Counted from the first letter of the stretch, positions 22,467 through 34,128 are shown. The stretch is DNA of 64,000 bases from Linyphia triangularis (GCA_963978545.1 OZ021725.1:6797176-6861175), one strand, 5' to 3'. Translations and numbers: made by a program. Notes: a model not told the origin generated them from the letters alone.

Positions 22467-23126
22467 GTCCGAGAGGCGACTGCAATTTTTGGACCCCATC
22501 GAACATCATTCTGAATTTTTTATAGAAATTGGAGAAAAGTTAGTAGATTACTAATCCACTAGTCTGCCCTGGCAAAAATGGCGGGAACTGATCAAAAATC
22601 GACTTGAAATGAGTTGAACTAAAATCCGATTGCCAAATATGTCATAACTTGCCTAAAAAGAGAACAAACTTTTTCGTCTGGCAACCCGCTGCATTTTGAT
22701 TTTCAATAAGAAAAAGCGCAAACGATTTCTGATCCCTGGCTCGGAAAACTTTTATCTTTTAAAAGTAATCCAAATTGGCGATATCAGTTACGTCATCAGT
22801 GACGTAACGTTTCTTGCCAATTTGGCTCATTTGTGAAAGATGCAAGTAAGCCATAGCCACACATCCGAATCGTCTGCAACCTTCTTAATTGAACATTGAA
22901 GAGTGAGGGTTACCAAATAAAAAAAAAAAAAGCTCATTATTTGGCAAGTTATGGCGCATTTGAGAATTGGATTCAGGTCAACTTATTAAAAGTCGATTTT
23001 TGACCAGTTTCGGCCATTTTGCCACTGCACACCAGTGGATTCGTAATCTACTCACTTTTCTCCAATTTCTATGAAAAATCAGAATGATGTTCGATGGGGT
23101 CCAAAAATTGCAGTCGCCTCTCAATC
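22467..23126. mobile_element. Foldback element F, copy 3
   Basis: 660-bp copy with ends GTCCGAGAGGCGACTGCAAT and TTGCAGTCGCCTCTCAATC, TA on both sides. The central dyad reads ACGTCATCAGTGACGT. It inserted 79 bp from the donor side of EGF exon 10. Confidence 0.9.
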
Positions 23127-23205
23127 TACTTGTGAAACGGTCATTTAAATTCGTAACGAAGTGTAAGGAGTACATTCATCAGAATACAAGTGAAGGTCCT
23201 TTTAC

Positions 23206-23346
23206 CTTCGCAATGGTTGGTGGCAGCATTGAGCGTATACCCAGTGCCGCAGCTGGTGGTTCGAACACAAGTGTACGATCCGATGGTATTGTCACAACGC
23301 TGGCTGACCTCGCAAGAATGCAGCTGCAGCTGACATTCATTTACAT
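23206..23346 (-). CDS. EGF exon 10 (cbEGF, fibulin-type loop)
   Basis: 47-residue calcium-binding EGF module, phase 1-1, with acceptor gtttcag and donor GTAAAA at 23205. It opens D-V-N-E-C, has six cysteines, the calcium-site N in CDNTIGSYTC and a C4-C5 loop VRTTS followed by CGTGYTLN. The SCGTGY motif recurs in exon 8 (NCGTGF) and exon 12 (NCGAGY). Confidence 0.9.
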
Positions 23347-23413
23347 CTGAAACACAGAAGACCACACTTTGAGATCAAGAAGGAAGCTGATTAGTTTGGT
23401 CAATGAAATATTA

Positions 23414-23455
23414 TTATGAAAATTGCACAGAATATATGTGAGTTAATAATATCAA
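23414..23455 (+). repeat. 42-bp direct repeat, left copy (flanks Helitron)
   Basis: TTATGAAAATTGCACAGAAT and the following bases through AATATCAA recur at 24233-24274 with three mismatches (TTATGAAAACTGCACGGAAT...). The Helitron lies exactly between the two copies. Confidence 0.9.
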
Positions 23456-24232
23456 CTAGGGGGCTTCGCCCCCTGCTCGCTAACGCTCGCCAACCCCCAA
23501 ACACCTCGCTGCGCTCGGATTGAGCGGCTTTGCCGCTCGAATTTGTGGTTAAAACATCTTGCTGCGCTCGAATAGGTTTGCCAGCCATAAAAAATGTAAC
23601 CAAATTTTTATAACTTTAATGGAAGGCCTAATAGAGAAAACACCCAAATTGCAAGTTTCATAATAGAAAGTTAAATATACTATCCGCCAACATTCTGACT
23701 TAAAACTTCATTAGTTATGCCCTTACATTGAAGTCCCAATATCTTTTATTTATTCTGATAAGTCGCCCCGTTAGAGAACGACGTCCAACGCGAAGTATTT
23801 TCTGGATAGAAATACTTCAAAATAATAATTACTCTAATACAAAAATGCTTCAGAAAAACAGAAAAAATCTACTTTGAAAAGAAGAGTTTAAAATGAGCTT
23901 TAAAATTAGCAACGGGTTTGTTGTTTACATACGTAAGGATAGCTTTAAAATTAGCAACGGTTGGTTGGCTGGTTGAACCCCCGAGCAGCGGATTTGTTTA
24001 CTTAAGGATGTTGCCATTCTTATATTCAAAATCATTGAGGCTTTGTAGTAGCTTAATGATGAAAAATATTGAAATTTAACTAATTAATAAAGTGTTAATA
24101 AATTATTTTGGCACGTTTTGGCAAATCTACAGCTTATTTCCTTTAAAATGACACCTTGATCATTGAAATTGGTTGAGCAGTTTAGGCCGACGGACTAACC
24201 CCAAAAAACGTATTGCCTATTAAATATATAGA
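23456..24232 (-). mobile_element. Non-autonomous Helitron, 777 bp
   Basis: On the minus strand it begins TCTATATATTTAATAGGCAA and ends with a GC-rich hairpin GGGGGCGAAGCCCCC immediately followed by TAG, making the CTAG terminus. These are the established Helitron hallmarks (5'-TC, 3' stem-loop near CTRR). It inserted between A and T. The interior has no Rep/helicase frame. GC-rich CTCGC/GCGAG palindromes cluster near the 3' end (23475-23575). Confidence 0.88.
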
Positions 24233-24274
24233 TTATGAAAACTGCACGGAATATATGTGAGTTAATAATATCGA
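24233..24274 (+). repeat. 42-bp direct repeat, right copy
   Basis: Counterpart of 23414-23455, starting at the first base after the Helitron 5' end and ending AATATCGA. Confidence 0.9.
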
Positions 24275-24550
24275 TAATTTGAGAATTGCTTGATCTATTC
24301 ATTTGGGCAGAGATTAGTGTAAACACTTGTTACGTTATCGATGACACGTAAGCATATTGAGGTAAAATAGATTGCCTTAGCAATGAGAAAAACCCAGAGG
24401 CCAATTTCTGTTGGAGAGTAATAAGCGGAGATTTCCAGACGAAATTGACTGCTCATTTTATTTTGATTGTTATGGAAGATTTAACTCTCTATTTATAATT
24501 AACTTATGTTCAATATCCAGTCAAATAAAGTATGGTAGAACAAAAGGTAG

Positions 24551-25190
24551 TTCTCTATATTAATAAAACAAGCTGTATGTGTGTCTGTCTGTGTTTGTTT
24601 GAGTGTCTTTCTGTGGATCAGTAGAAAGCTAATTAAAATTAGAATAGAGCTCTGAAATTCTCAACATAAGTAGTTTTGGTCTTCTAATTGTGCCTATGAC
24701 AAACAGAATGTTAAAATTTTAATTAGTTCTTTTTAAATTAATTTTTTAATTTTTTTTTTTTAAAGGTGACTTTAAATAGAGGTACAGCTCTGAAATTTGA
24801 ACATCAGTAGTCTTAGCCTTCTAATTGTACACACAGAACCTTCTAATTGTAAAAACAGAATTTTAAAATTTTGATTAGTTTTCTTTTAATTAATTTTTTT
24901 AATTAATTAATAAATATTTTACATAATGATTTCTAATAGGGCCACAATTCTGAAATTTTCAGCATAAGTTGTTTATACCCTCTAATTGGACTTTTGACAA
25001 AAAGAATGTTAAAATTTTAATTTGTTTTTAATTAATTTATTAATTTTTTAATTAATATATTCACAAAAAGTGACTTTTAATAAGCCTAGAGCTCTGAAAA
25101 TTTAAACATAAATAGCGTTGGCCTTCTAACTTTACTTTAAGCAAGCACGTGTTAAAATATTCTTCAAGGAATGTTGCATTATTGTATTAA
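24551..25190. repeat. Degenerate tandem repeat, 4 units of ~140-160 bp
   Basis: Units starting near 24648, 24788, 24950 and 25089 share CTCTGAAATTT..AACATAAGTAG, a CCTTCTAATTGTAC block, GACAAACAGAATGTTAAAAT and a TTAATTAATTTTTTAATT tail. The lead-in CTCTATATTAATAAAACAAG followed by TGTGTGTCTGTC resembles a Helitron 5' region. The units precede the 120-bp satellite and may belong to one larger composite element. Confidence 0.65.
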
Positions 25191-25305
25191 CAGGAAATTT
25201 TTTTTGTTTTGTTTTTGTTTCTCGATAGGGGAGGGGTTTCTAATATCAAGAGTTTACGTAGCATTTAGTTTTTAGTAAGTGAAGTGATCTTATGCTCACT
25301 TAGCT

Positions 25306-27229
25306 ATGAACCTTTCAGCTAGTCCATGCTTAAATAGCAATGAACCTTTCAACGAGTGAAATAAGCCTGTGTTGCTGTGTCAATGAACTTTTCAGAGAGA
25401 GATGCTAGTTTGGTTTTGGGTAGTAATGAACCTTTCAGCTAGCCCATGCTTAAATAGCAATGAACCTTTCAACGAGTGAAATAAGCCTGTGTTGCTGTGT
25501 CAATGAACTTTTCAGAGAGAGAGATGCTAGTTTGGTTTTGGGTAGTAATGAACCTTTCAGCTAGCCCATGCTTAAATAGCAATGAACCTTTCAACGAGTG
25601 AAAAAAGCCTGTGTTGCTGTGTCAATGAACTTTTCAGAGAGAGATGCTAGTTTGGTTTTGGGTAGTAATGAACCTTTCAGCTAGCCCATGCTTAAATAGC
25701 AATGAACCTTTCAACGAGTGAAATAAGCCTGTGTTGCTGTGTCAATGAACTTTTCAGAGAGAGATGCTAGTTTGGTTTTGGGTAGTAATGAACCTTTCAG
25801 CTAGCCCATGCTTAAATAGCAATGAACCTTTCAACGAGTGAAATAAGCCTGTGTTGCTGTGTCAATGAACTTTTCAGAGAGAGATGCTAGTTTGGTTTTG
25901 GGTAGTAATGAACCTTTCAGCTAGCCCATGCTTAAATAGCAATGAACCTTTCAACGAGTGAAATAAGCCTGTGTTGCTGTGTCAATGAACTTTTCAGAGA
26001 GAGATGCTAGTTTGGTTTTGGGTAGTAATGAACCTTTCAGCTAGCCCATGCTTAAATAGCAATGAACCTTTCAACGAGTGAAATAAGCCTGTGTTGCTGT
26101 GTCAATGAACTTTTCAGAGAGAGATGCTAGTTTGGTTTTGGGTAGTAATGAACCTTTCAGCTAGCCCATGCTTAAATAGCAATGAACCTTTCAACGAGTG
26201 AAATAAGCCTGTGTTGCTGTGTCAATGAACTTTTCAGAGAGAGATGCTAGTTTGGTTTTGGGTAGTAATGAACCTTTCAGCTAGCCCATGCTTAAATAGC
26301 AATGAACCTTTCAACGAGTGAAATAAGCCTGTGTTGCTGTGTCAATGAACTTTTCAGAGAGAGATGCTAGTTTGGTTTTGGGTAGTAATGAACCTTTCAG
26401 CTAGCCCATGCTTAAATAGCAATGAACCTTTCAACGAGTGAAATAAGCCTGTGTTGCTGTGTCAATGAACTTTTCAGAGAGAGAGATGCTAGTTTGGTTT
26501 TGGGTAGTAATGAACCTTTCAGCTAGCCCATGCTTAAATAGCAATGAACCTTTCAACGAGTGAAAAAAGCCTGTGTTGCTGTGTCAATGAACTTTTCAGA
26601 GAGAGATGCTAGTTTGGTTTTGGGTAGTAATGAACCTTTCAGCTAGCCCATGCTTAAATAGCAATGAACCTTTCAACGAGTGAAATAAGCCTGTGTTGCT
26701 GTGTCAATGAACTTTTCAGAGAGAGATGCTAGTTTGGTTTTGGGTAGTAATGAACCTTTCAGCTAGCCCATGCTTAAATAGCAATGAACCTTTCAACGAG
26801 TGAAATAAGCCTGTGTTGCTGTGTCAATGAACTTTTCAGAGAGAGATGCTAGTTTGGTTTTGGGTAGTAATGAACCTTTCAGCTAGCCCATGCTTAAATA
26901 ACAATGAACCTTTCAACGAGTGAAATAAGCCTGTGTTGCTGTGTCAATGAACTTTTCAGAGAGAGATGCTAGTTTGGTTTTGGGTAGTAATGAACCTTTC
27001 AGCTAGCCCATGCTTAAATAACAATGAACCTTTCAACGAGTGAAATAAGCCTGTGTTGCTGTGTCAATGAACTTTTCAGAGAGAGATGCTAGTTTGGTTT
27101 TGGGTAGTAATGAACCTTTCAGCTAGCCCATGCTTAAATAGCAATGAACCTTTCAACGAGTGAAATAAGCCTGTGTTGCTGTGTCAATGAACTTTTCAGA
27201 GAGAGATGCTAGTTTGGTTTTGGGTAGTA
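25306..27229. repeat. 120-bp satellite, 16 copies, trimeric subunits
   Basis: Sixteen head-to-tail units of 120 bp (two units are 122 bp, each gaining one GA in a GA run). Each unit is built of three related subunits of 34, 43 and 43 bp, all starting ATGAAC(C/T)TTTCA. Units are almost identical: CTAGTCC versus CTAGCCC in unit 1, AGTGAAAAAAG in two units and AATAACAATG in two units are the main variants. The frame is interrupted in each unit, so no protein is proposed. Confidence 0.95.
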
Positions 27230-27249
27230 ATGAACATTTCTGCGAGCGA

Positions 27250-28080
27250 AGCGCCAAATGCTGGGCCCTAAATACTAATGACAGATCTCTGCAACATGGG
27301 GCCCCTCAGCGAGCTAAAAAAATTGCACGGGTATTCAGCTATTTTTGTTACAAAACAAGTTTCCTATTTAATTGCTAAACTAGGAGAAGAGTCAAAGAAT
27401 TTTATATTCCACGTATATTTTCATAACCTGAAGAATGTTCAAATACAAACTGACACATTTTCGGCCAAATTCATGAAGCAATAACAGTTTATAAATAAAA
27501 AGCAATATACAAAATCATTTAAACATTTGGCAATAAATTTGAATTGAATTTTTAGGGTTAAAATTCCCGGTTTAAATTTTTAGGGAAAAATTCCTTGCAT
27601 TCCCGGTTTCTCCCTTTCGACCCGGAAATATGGGACAGTTTTCTATTATAAAATCTCCAAAGAGGTGAACCACTCTCTTTGAAGCTTATACAATCCTAAA
27701 TGTTGTTAGAATAATACACAAATTCAATATAGTTCCTGTGCAACTCTCCCACCCTAAAAATGCAATTCAAATTTATTGTAAAATGTGTGAAATATTTAAA
27801 TAATTTTGTATGTTTCCTATTTATTTATAAAGTGTTATTGCTTCACGAATTCGCCAGAAATATTGAATTTGCGTATTGTTATAACAAGATTTGAGATTGT
27901 ATAAACTTCAGAGAGACGAGGTCGCCTTTCTGGGGATCTTTCAATTGAAAACTGTCTCATATTTCTGGGTCGAATGAGAGAAACAGGGAATACAGCCCAA
28001 CAAACGACCCTAAACTTTATCCGTTAAAATCAACTTGTCTAACCATTCTTGAAATCTGAAACTGCAAACGTCTTTGACCC
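27250..28080. other. Intron stretch after the satellite
   Basis: Starts with a GC-rich patch TGCGAGCGAAGCGCC (27240-27254) and GGGCCC/GGGGCCCC stretches, then ordinary AT-rich sequence. No exon recognised. Confidence 0.4.
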
Positions 28081-28086
28081 AAAATG

Positions 28087-28102
28087 TATTGACGATTCCC
28101 GA

Positions 28103-28200
<98 letters not shown>

Positions 28201-28696
28201 ATTCTAAATGTTTCGAAAAGGGCATAAACACAAAATTTCACCTCAATGCACTACTTTTTACCTTTTTTTTCAATCAAAGTTTCCTTGTTAGATGTTGGCG
28301 AGAAACGATTCATACGGCTCGAATTAGATGTAATGTCAAGAAATCCCAAACATCTTGGCTTGAAATGCAGCAGAGGAAACCAGTTTTGCAAGTTTCTCGC
28401 AAATCGCGCCAACCTTTACGGGATTTGGCAATGGTATACCAAATCAACTCCAACTATTTGGCAGAACCCTTACGATAACCATAGAAACGGAAGGATTTCT
28501 TGACGTCACAGATTTTGTTGAGTGTTTTGATCGGATCGATTTTGCGGCATTTTCTTTTCTTAATATTTAAAAAACTAATTTTTTTTAAAGAACTTTTGTT
28601 AAAATATTTGGAATCGGAAAGAAATTCTTCATAAATATAAAATAATTTCACTTTAAAAAAAAAAAAAAAAAAAATGCGGGAATTTTCCATTGAACT
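28087..28696 (+). mobile_element. MITE family T, copy 1, with (ATT)n inside
   Basis: The ends ATTGACGATTCCCGAATT and AATTTTCCATTGAAC (inverted) resemble the AATGGACAATTTTCGC ends of copy 2 at 38277. An (ATT)~31 microsatellite (28103-28198) has grown next to the left end. Blocks such as TTCTAAATGTTTCGAAAA and CAAGTTTCTCGCAAATCGCG recur at 38277, 41165 and 57483. A 134-codon frame over it is driven by the ATT run and is not a gene. Confidence 0.75.
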
Positions 28697-28922
28697 GGTA
28701 TCCTTTCACATAATATTGATTTATTTCGCCTCTAACAAATAAAATTAGTATTTAGGTACACATTTTGTTAAATAAGTACAACATTGGCTGTGAATGTCTG
28801 AATATCACTCTTGAACGTGTTTGTTGATCATTAAAAAAATACAAATTTGCTGTTTTCGATATGATCCTTAAAATAAGTTTTACAGTTGTATGGGTGTATA
28901 AATATCAGTGAGAGGTGTTTAC

Positions 28923-29048
28923 CTCTGCATTGCTGAGTGAAGGTGTCGAGTGTGTATCCCTGGAGACAGATGCACTTGTAGCTTCCAGGTGTGTTCTCGC
29001 AAAGTTGATCGGCAGAGCAAGGACGCAGAATATCACACTCGTTCAAGT
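28923..29048 (-). CDS. EGF exon 9 (compact cbEGF)
   Basis: 42-residue calcium-binding EGF module, phase 1-1, with acceptor ggaacag and donor GTAAAC at 28922. It opens D-L-N-E-C, with six cysteines, compact CIC spacing and the calcium-site N in CENTPGSYKC. It is the only compact CxC module among the long-loop modules upstream of exon 13. Confidence 0.9.
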
Positions 29049-29059
29049 CTGTTCCAACA

Positions 29060-29804
29060 ACAAAAAATGAGAATTAATTAAGGTATACGTATAGGCTTCA
29101 AATCGCAAAACTCTCAAAAATCGGGGAAGATTTGTAATGCCGTTAAAAACAAAAGCAAAATAAAAACAGAAAAGAAGGAAGCCCTATGATGGAGGAGCAT
29201 ACTAAAAAGGAAACATATAATAATAATAACAACAGTTTTTTACATAAGGAATACTTTTTTAAAAGTAATTCTCAGATTGTAGTTTTTTCTAGTTTGCATT
29301 TCATCCAAACAGTAATAAATCCAGTTTAAATAATATTTTTTGAAATTTGTTTTTTGCTATATAATCTGCATACATTGTTGAATGTTTTGACCCTAAATAT
29401 TAAGTGATTTGTAAGTAAATATTTTTTTAATTGAATTTTAAAGATAAGATTCTGTATAAAAAAACTTGGATTTTTCTAATAGATTCAGTTAAAGCAAGAT
29501 ATCACAAAATATACACACTGTAAAATTCTGTTAATAGGGTCAAAAGATAGAGCAGGGTATTCCGCCTTATTGAACATCAAAATTGTATATGTGGGTTTAT
29601 TAGAATTTTTGTCATTACCGTTCAAAATTAGCCTAATTAGTTGATTAAATGTTGATTAATTATTAAAATTATAGAAATTTAAAAAAAAAAAAAAAAAAAT
29701 ATTGGAAAGAGTTTAACAAATAATGTACTTATCAAGGTGCAAAGGTCTAATTTTTAAATTGAAAATTAAAAAAAAAAATGTTGAAACCTATATGCATACC
29801 TTAC

Positions 29805-29837
<33 letters not shown>

Positions 29838-30040
29838 GGAAAAAGCAAGCATTATTAGTACATCACCCCCATTGATGTTCATGTGCTTCCATCGTGAAGA
29901 TAAGTTAAAGCCTGTATTTCAAATATAACTTTTTACTTGCTCTTTTTACCTACTTTATAATGTTAACTTATGCACTAGCAACTTTAACACGTCCTTTTTA
30001 AAGATTCGTAGAAATTACTCTATAAAATATATCCTCTAAA
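29060..30040. other. Intron stretch with A and T homopolymers
   Basis: Poly-A runs at 29682-29699 and 29806-29832. No exon or element end recognised. Confidence 0.45.
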
Positions 30041-30042
30041 AT

Positions 30043-30109
30043 TAAATGGCGCAGCTTGGCCCTTGTGTTGTCCTTGCGCCGAATAAATCGAAAATACAAC
30101 CAACCAACC
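30043..30109 (+). mobile_element. Truncated SINE-like 3' end with AACCAACC tail
   Basis: GGCGCAGCTTGGCCCTTGTG, then GCGCCGAATAAATCG and ACAACCAACCAACC. The layout (GTGTTG, GCGCC, ATAA, CAACC tail) parallels the last ~45 bp of the tRNA-SINEs here but the sequence is diverged, so it may represent a second SINE family using the same LINE machinery. Confidence 0.5.
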
Positions 30110-30119
30110 TTTAAAATAA

Positions 30120-30625
30120 AAAAAAAATTAATAAAGTAATTGAAAGTGGAAATATTCTATAAGTAAATAAATTTGAAACGGAAGTTTTAAAGGTTTTTTT
30201 TTAGTCATGTGTATTCAACAAACGTTGTTTGGACAGCGATTTTTCTTTTTTACCATTCCCTAAGAAAAGAAATATCGATATTTCACTAGGCTTGTATATA
30301 TATTAAAGTATGTTTGGACTAATTCGATACTCAACCAAATGCACCTTTCGGTTTTCTTTGAAGTAATTCCAGTATTTATAAACTGATGAAAGGGTTACAA
30401 TTTTTAAAATGATGAGTGGACGCAATGACAAAAAGATACATTTTGTAACTTTGCAATGAGTATACTATATTTAACTTCTAAACACGGAAAATAGAGTTCA
30501 TGTTGTATCGACTACTGTAGACAAATAACTAATTAAAAATCTAAATTTAAGACTTCGTCGCATAAATTATAATGCAGTTGCAATGCATTCATCCAAATTC
30601 AACCACAAGAACTTTTATTTCTTTG
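30120..30625. other. Intron stretch, nothing recognised
   Basis: AT-rich intron sequence before EGF exon 8. Confidence 0.4.
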
Positions 30626-30632
30626 TACTCAC

Positions 30633-30788
30633 CCACGCAGGTGTCCCTGGCCGAGTCGTACGTAAACCCTGTACCACAGTTGGTAATGGACGTTTGTCTG
30701 GTCTGGCAATGGTAGCTTCCAACTGTGTTGATGCACACCTGTGTCCTTCTGTCGCAGTCATTGTTCCCTTCCACACACTCATTCACAT
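30633..30788 (-). CDS. EGF exon 8 (cbEGF, long loop)
   Basis: 52-residue calcium-binding EGF module, phase 1-1, with acceptor atttcag and donor GTGAGT at 30632. It opens D-V-N-E-C, has six cysteines, the calcium-site N in CINTVGSYHC and a long C4-C5 loop (QTRQTSITN) before CGTGFTYD. The CINTVGSY core is identical in exon 12, suggesting that the two modules arose by duplication. Confidence 0.92.
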
Positions 30789-30824
30789 CTGAAATGAGAT
30801 ACACTCAATCAGTGAGATTGAGAC

Positions 30825-31885
30825 CATCGATATAAATAAACAACTGGATAGACTGCTTAAGGGGGTCCGGTACCGAAAATAAAAAAAACTTTATTTATGT
30901 ACATTTTTATGTCAAAAATTTATTTTATGTATGAGATACTATTTATATATCTTTGAGAGAATGTTTTTTTAAATATTGTGTTAAGTTATTTAAAAAAAAA
31001 TTAAAAACTAAGAAAAATCCATAATAATTGATGTTTGCGTATTTTGATATAAGTAAAGAAAAAATAATTTTTTTTTTCAAAGTGAAAGCTTTCTGTAATA
31101 CATAATTATATAAAAAAAAATTTGTCTTCACAGAATTTTGATAGGTGAATTGAAAAAAATTAAAAAAATTCTCAAAGTTAAAATATTGAAATTTTTGCTT
31201 TTTTTTATGTTATCTTTTACGCTAAATGTTATATTTTAAAACAGAATTAAAAAAATAAAATTCTGTGAAGACAAAATATTTAAAATTATATAAATTAAAT
31301 GCTACAAAAATTTGAATAGCCAATTGTTAATGGTTCTGGAGATATATCGATTTGAATATGCAACATCTGTGAAAAACACTAGTGCTCGAAAAACGCACTT
31401 TAAGCAGACGCTTCAATGTGTTACGCCCATTAGTGATGTTTAAATCACAGGTAATTTTATGACGTTCTAATCACCGAAGGAATAAGATAAAAAACATCAT
31501 TCTCTTCAGGAATGTATGAACTATTTTTTTAAATCAGAAAAAAAATTTGGAATTTTTGAAGAAATTTCGGTACTGGACCCCCTTAACGCTGGGAAAATGA
31601 AGCCGTTGCCAGATGCCGTTGGTGGGATAAAAAATACGGATTGCCGAGGATTGAAAATAAAATTTTGGGATGTACACAGCAGAAATGTCAATAGTAGACC
31701 TTAATTAGTAACAATGTGCAAAAAAATATATACTCTAACACTTTACAAGGTTTTTCGCATTCCCATCCAACTATAAAAGTGAACTGTGATTGGTTAATCT
31801 TCCCACCAGCTTCGCTATCTCCGGCGCGTTTTTCTCTTTCCATTGACAATGGAGCAGTCTATCCAGTTGTTTATCTATATCGATG
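30825..31885 (-). mobile_element. hAT-type MITE family Q, copy 1, with nested TTAA element
   Basis: Inverted ends CATCGATATAAATAAACAAC / TTTATCTATATCGATG, flanked by ATTGAGAC and ATTGAAAC (8-bp duplication with one mismatch, the hAT length). Without the 722-bp insert at 30861-31582 it is about 335 bp, the same as copy 2 (51505-51838), to which it is inverted. Confidence 0.88.
30861..31582. mobile_element. TTAA-flanked MITE nested in MITE Q
   Basis: 722 bp with inverted ends GGGGGTCCGGTACCGAAA and TTTCGGTACTGGACCCCC and duplicated TTAA (30857-30860, 31583-31586). Copy 2 of MITE Q at 51.8 kb has a single TTAA at the equivalent place, giving the empty site. The interior is A/T-rich with no coding capacity. 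Its length equals that of the palindromes at 20561 and 54246, but the termini differ. Confidence 0.92.
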
Positions 31886-32145
31886 ATTGAAACACAATGG
31901 ATGACATCAGTTCCGTGTCAGAAAAGAGCCAAATGCACTTCACAAAAAATGTTTATTTTCAAACTTTTTTTTTTACGATTTAAAACTACCTAAAATAACG
32001 TCTTTGTAATTCTAAAATTTAATTGTCTTAACTTTGTTAGTTTTGTTTTTTGGACATTTAAACTAATTTATCTAAATTGTCGTACTGGCCTCTATACGAT
32101 ACGCATAGTTTCCAGACGTGAAAGTGTTTACTCACATGGCTTATA

Positions 32146-32792
32146 GTCCGAGAGGCGACTGTAAGTTTAGGTACACCATCGAACATAATTCTGAATGAAT
32201 ATCTTATAGAATGTACAGTAGATTACGAATCCACAGGTCTGCCGTGGCGAAAATGGCCGAAACTAGACGAAAATCGACCTTGAACGAGCTGAACTAAATC
32301 CGATTGCCAAATATGCCATAACTTGCCAAATAATGAGCATTATTTTTTTATGTGATAACCCATCGCTCTTTAAATTTCAATTTAAGAAGGTTGCAGACGA
32401 TTCAGATATATGACGACGATATACTTGCATCTATTAAAAGTGAGCCAAGTTGGCAATAAACATTACGTCACTGATGTCGCCAATTTGGCTTTCTTTTGAA
32501 ATGTGCAAGTTTTCCCAGCCAGAGGTTAGAAATCGTCTGTGCCCTTCCTTTTTGAAATATAGGTGCTGTGGGTTACCAAACGAAAAAATGTGTTCGCTTT
32601 TTGGCAAGTTATGACATATTTGGCAATCGGATTTAGTTCAACTCATTCAAAGTCTATTTTTGACTAGTTTCGGCCATTTTTGCCACGGCAGACCAGTGGA
32701 TTCCTAATCTACTAACTTTTCTCCACATTTTATAAAAAAAATTCGGAATGATGTTCTATGAGTTACATAAACTTGCAGGTCGCCTCTCAGTC
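32146..32792. mobile_element. Foldback element F, copy 4
   Basis: About 647 bp with ends GTCCGAGAGGCGACTGTAAG and GCAGGTCGCCTCTCAGTC. The central dyad is shorter than in other copies (ATTACGTCACTGATGTCGCC), having lost one ACGT arm. It lies more than 1 kb from any EGF exon. Confidence 0.85.
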
Positions 32793-33019
32793 TTTTATAA
32801 AAGAATAAAAATAGCATACAGTTGAAAAACAAGTTGCTTTACTTAATTCAATTCCTATACCTATCTACAGCCAAAACGCATTGTATAATTTACTAATATG
32901 TTAATTGATCACGAGATTACGGATACCTCGATGTATTTAACCGAAATTCATTGTAGGTGGATCCATCTTTTGCTGCATCTATCTTTGAACAAATCTATTT
33001 TTATATCCTTTATATTAAC

Positions 33020-33260
33020 TTTGCTTTTGTATGCTTGTATGTGTGTTTGTTTGGCGATGGGAGTTGAATTGGCAGAGGCCTAATTAACCCCCCTGCCGTC
33101 ATCCAATCGGGCAGAAACTTGGCAGATAGGTTCGATGTCGATGACAATGCATTCTATTAAATTTTGGGGCTGTTACTGTCATTAAAAGTTCACTTTCATG
33201 GAATACTAATAAGCCAACTTGCCGTTATTCAATCGTATTGAAAAAGCATTGAAGCGACCA
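33020..33260 (+). repeat. Dispersed repeat Z, copy 1
   Basis: GATGTCGATGACAATGCATT, GGCCTAATTAACCCC and AACTTGGCAGATAG blocks recur in reverse orientation at 47510-47715. No ends or coding capacity were recognised. Confidence 0.6.
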
Positions 33261-33465
33261 TTGTTGAAACTCTTTCCTGTTGGCATTTTTTTTAAATAAA
33301 TAAATAATAAAATGACTTCAATCAGAATAAATAAATGATATTTGAATGACGTTCACGTTTATTTTTAATAAATAAATTTTGAAACGCAATTTTTACCGCA
33401 CATTTTGCTGATAGAAAAGTTTTTGATGTCGACGCTGTGTTAATGAAAATAAAAATTGATAATAC

Positions 33466-34128
33466 TTTTACGAATTTTTGTATATTTGTAAATATTTCGT
33501 AGTGTTAATTTTGTAAATAGGAAAATTTATGTACATTTCGCATAAGGCAGTGCAATAGTTCGTCTTTAGTTTGCTTTCCCGCAATTTGTGTCGTAATGCT
33601 TGATAACAAGTTTTACAGAGTTAACGCTGGGAAGCGAGTTTTACAAGGAGCAGGGCATTTAACATTATGGTAATGGCAATCTCGCCATTTTCGCGAGATA
33701 GAGCCAAGTTGGCGACATTTTCGGTCCCCATGTACATGTATAGGACTTTTCGACTACGATCTGGAAAGTTCTCCAAATATCTACCTCTAGAAGATTCACG
33801 AAGGTATTGACTCCTATACAAGACCGGCCGTGAGTGGAGCTGGTTGGTTAGTCAGTTAGTTGACTGGAATTACTGAGTCTCAGTGAACATTCCGAGTAGT
33901 TCTAAAAGCGAACTGTATTACATTGTCTTTTGCTGCGATTTAGCTGTTGTGTGTCAAGTTTAACTGCTGTTTTGTGCTCTATTGTTGTGTATAGAGCTGT
34001 ATTCTGTCTACTAGAACGAGAAGTTCTGGAGTTGTAAAGGAATATGGGAAGAGTTATATTGGAATAAATTTCTGCAAGTTTTGATCTGCTTTAGCTTCAA
34101 ATCTTTCGAACAACCCATCCACGCAACA
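33466..34128 (+). mobile_element. Solo LTR, family L, copy 1
   Basis: 663 bp, from TTTTACGAATTTTTG to CCACGCAACA, flanked by ATAC and ATGC (one mismatch). It has a TATA-like CCTATACAAG near 33813 and an AATAAA-containing segment GGAATAAATTTCTGC near 34060. It is homologous along its length to 34489-35211 and, inverted, to 42195-42888. No internal coding region adjoins it. Confidence 0.85.
33789..33804 (+). promoter_or_regulatory. Perfect heat-shock-element-like motif in LTR L1
   Basis: AGAAGATTCACGAAGG contains GAA-n2-TTC-n2-GAA and ends about 9 bp upstream of the TATA-like CCTATACA. The same position in copies 2 and 3 keeps GAAGATTC and GAAGTTTC but loses the third unit. It could be a heat-shock-factor target; function is inferred from the motif alone. 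Confidence 0.4.

Noticed and set aside
25306..27229. CRISPR-like array
   Set aside because: Units are contiguous 120-bp tandem repeats without variable spacers, in a eukaryotic intron.
28010..28478. ORFs with poly-Asn or poly-Leu
   Set aside because: Produced by the (ATT)n microsatellite inside MITE T; not coding.
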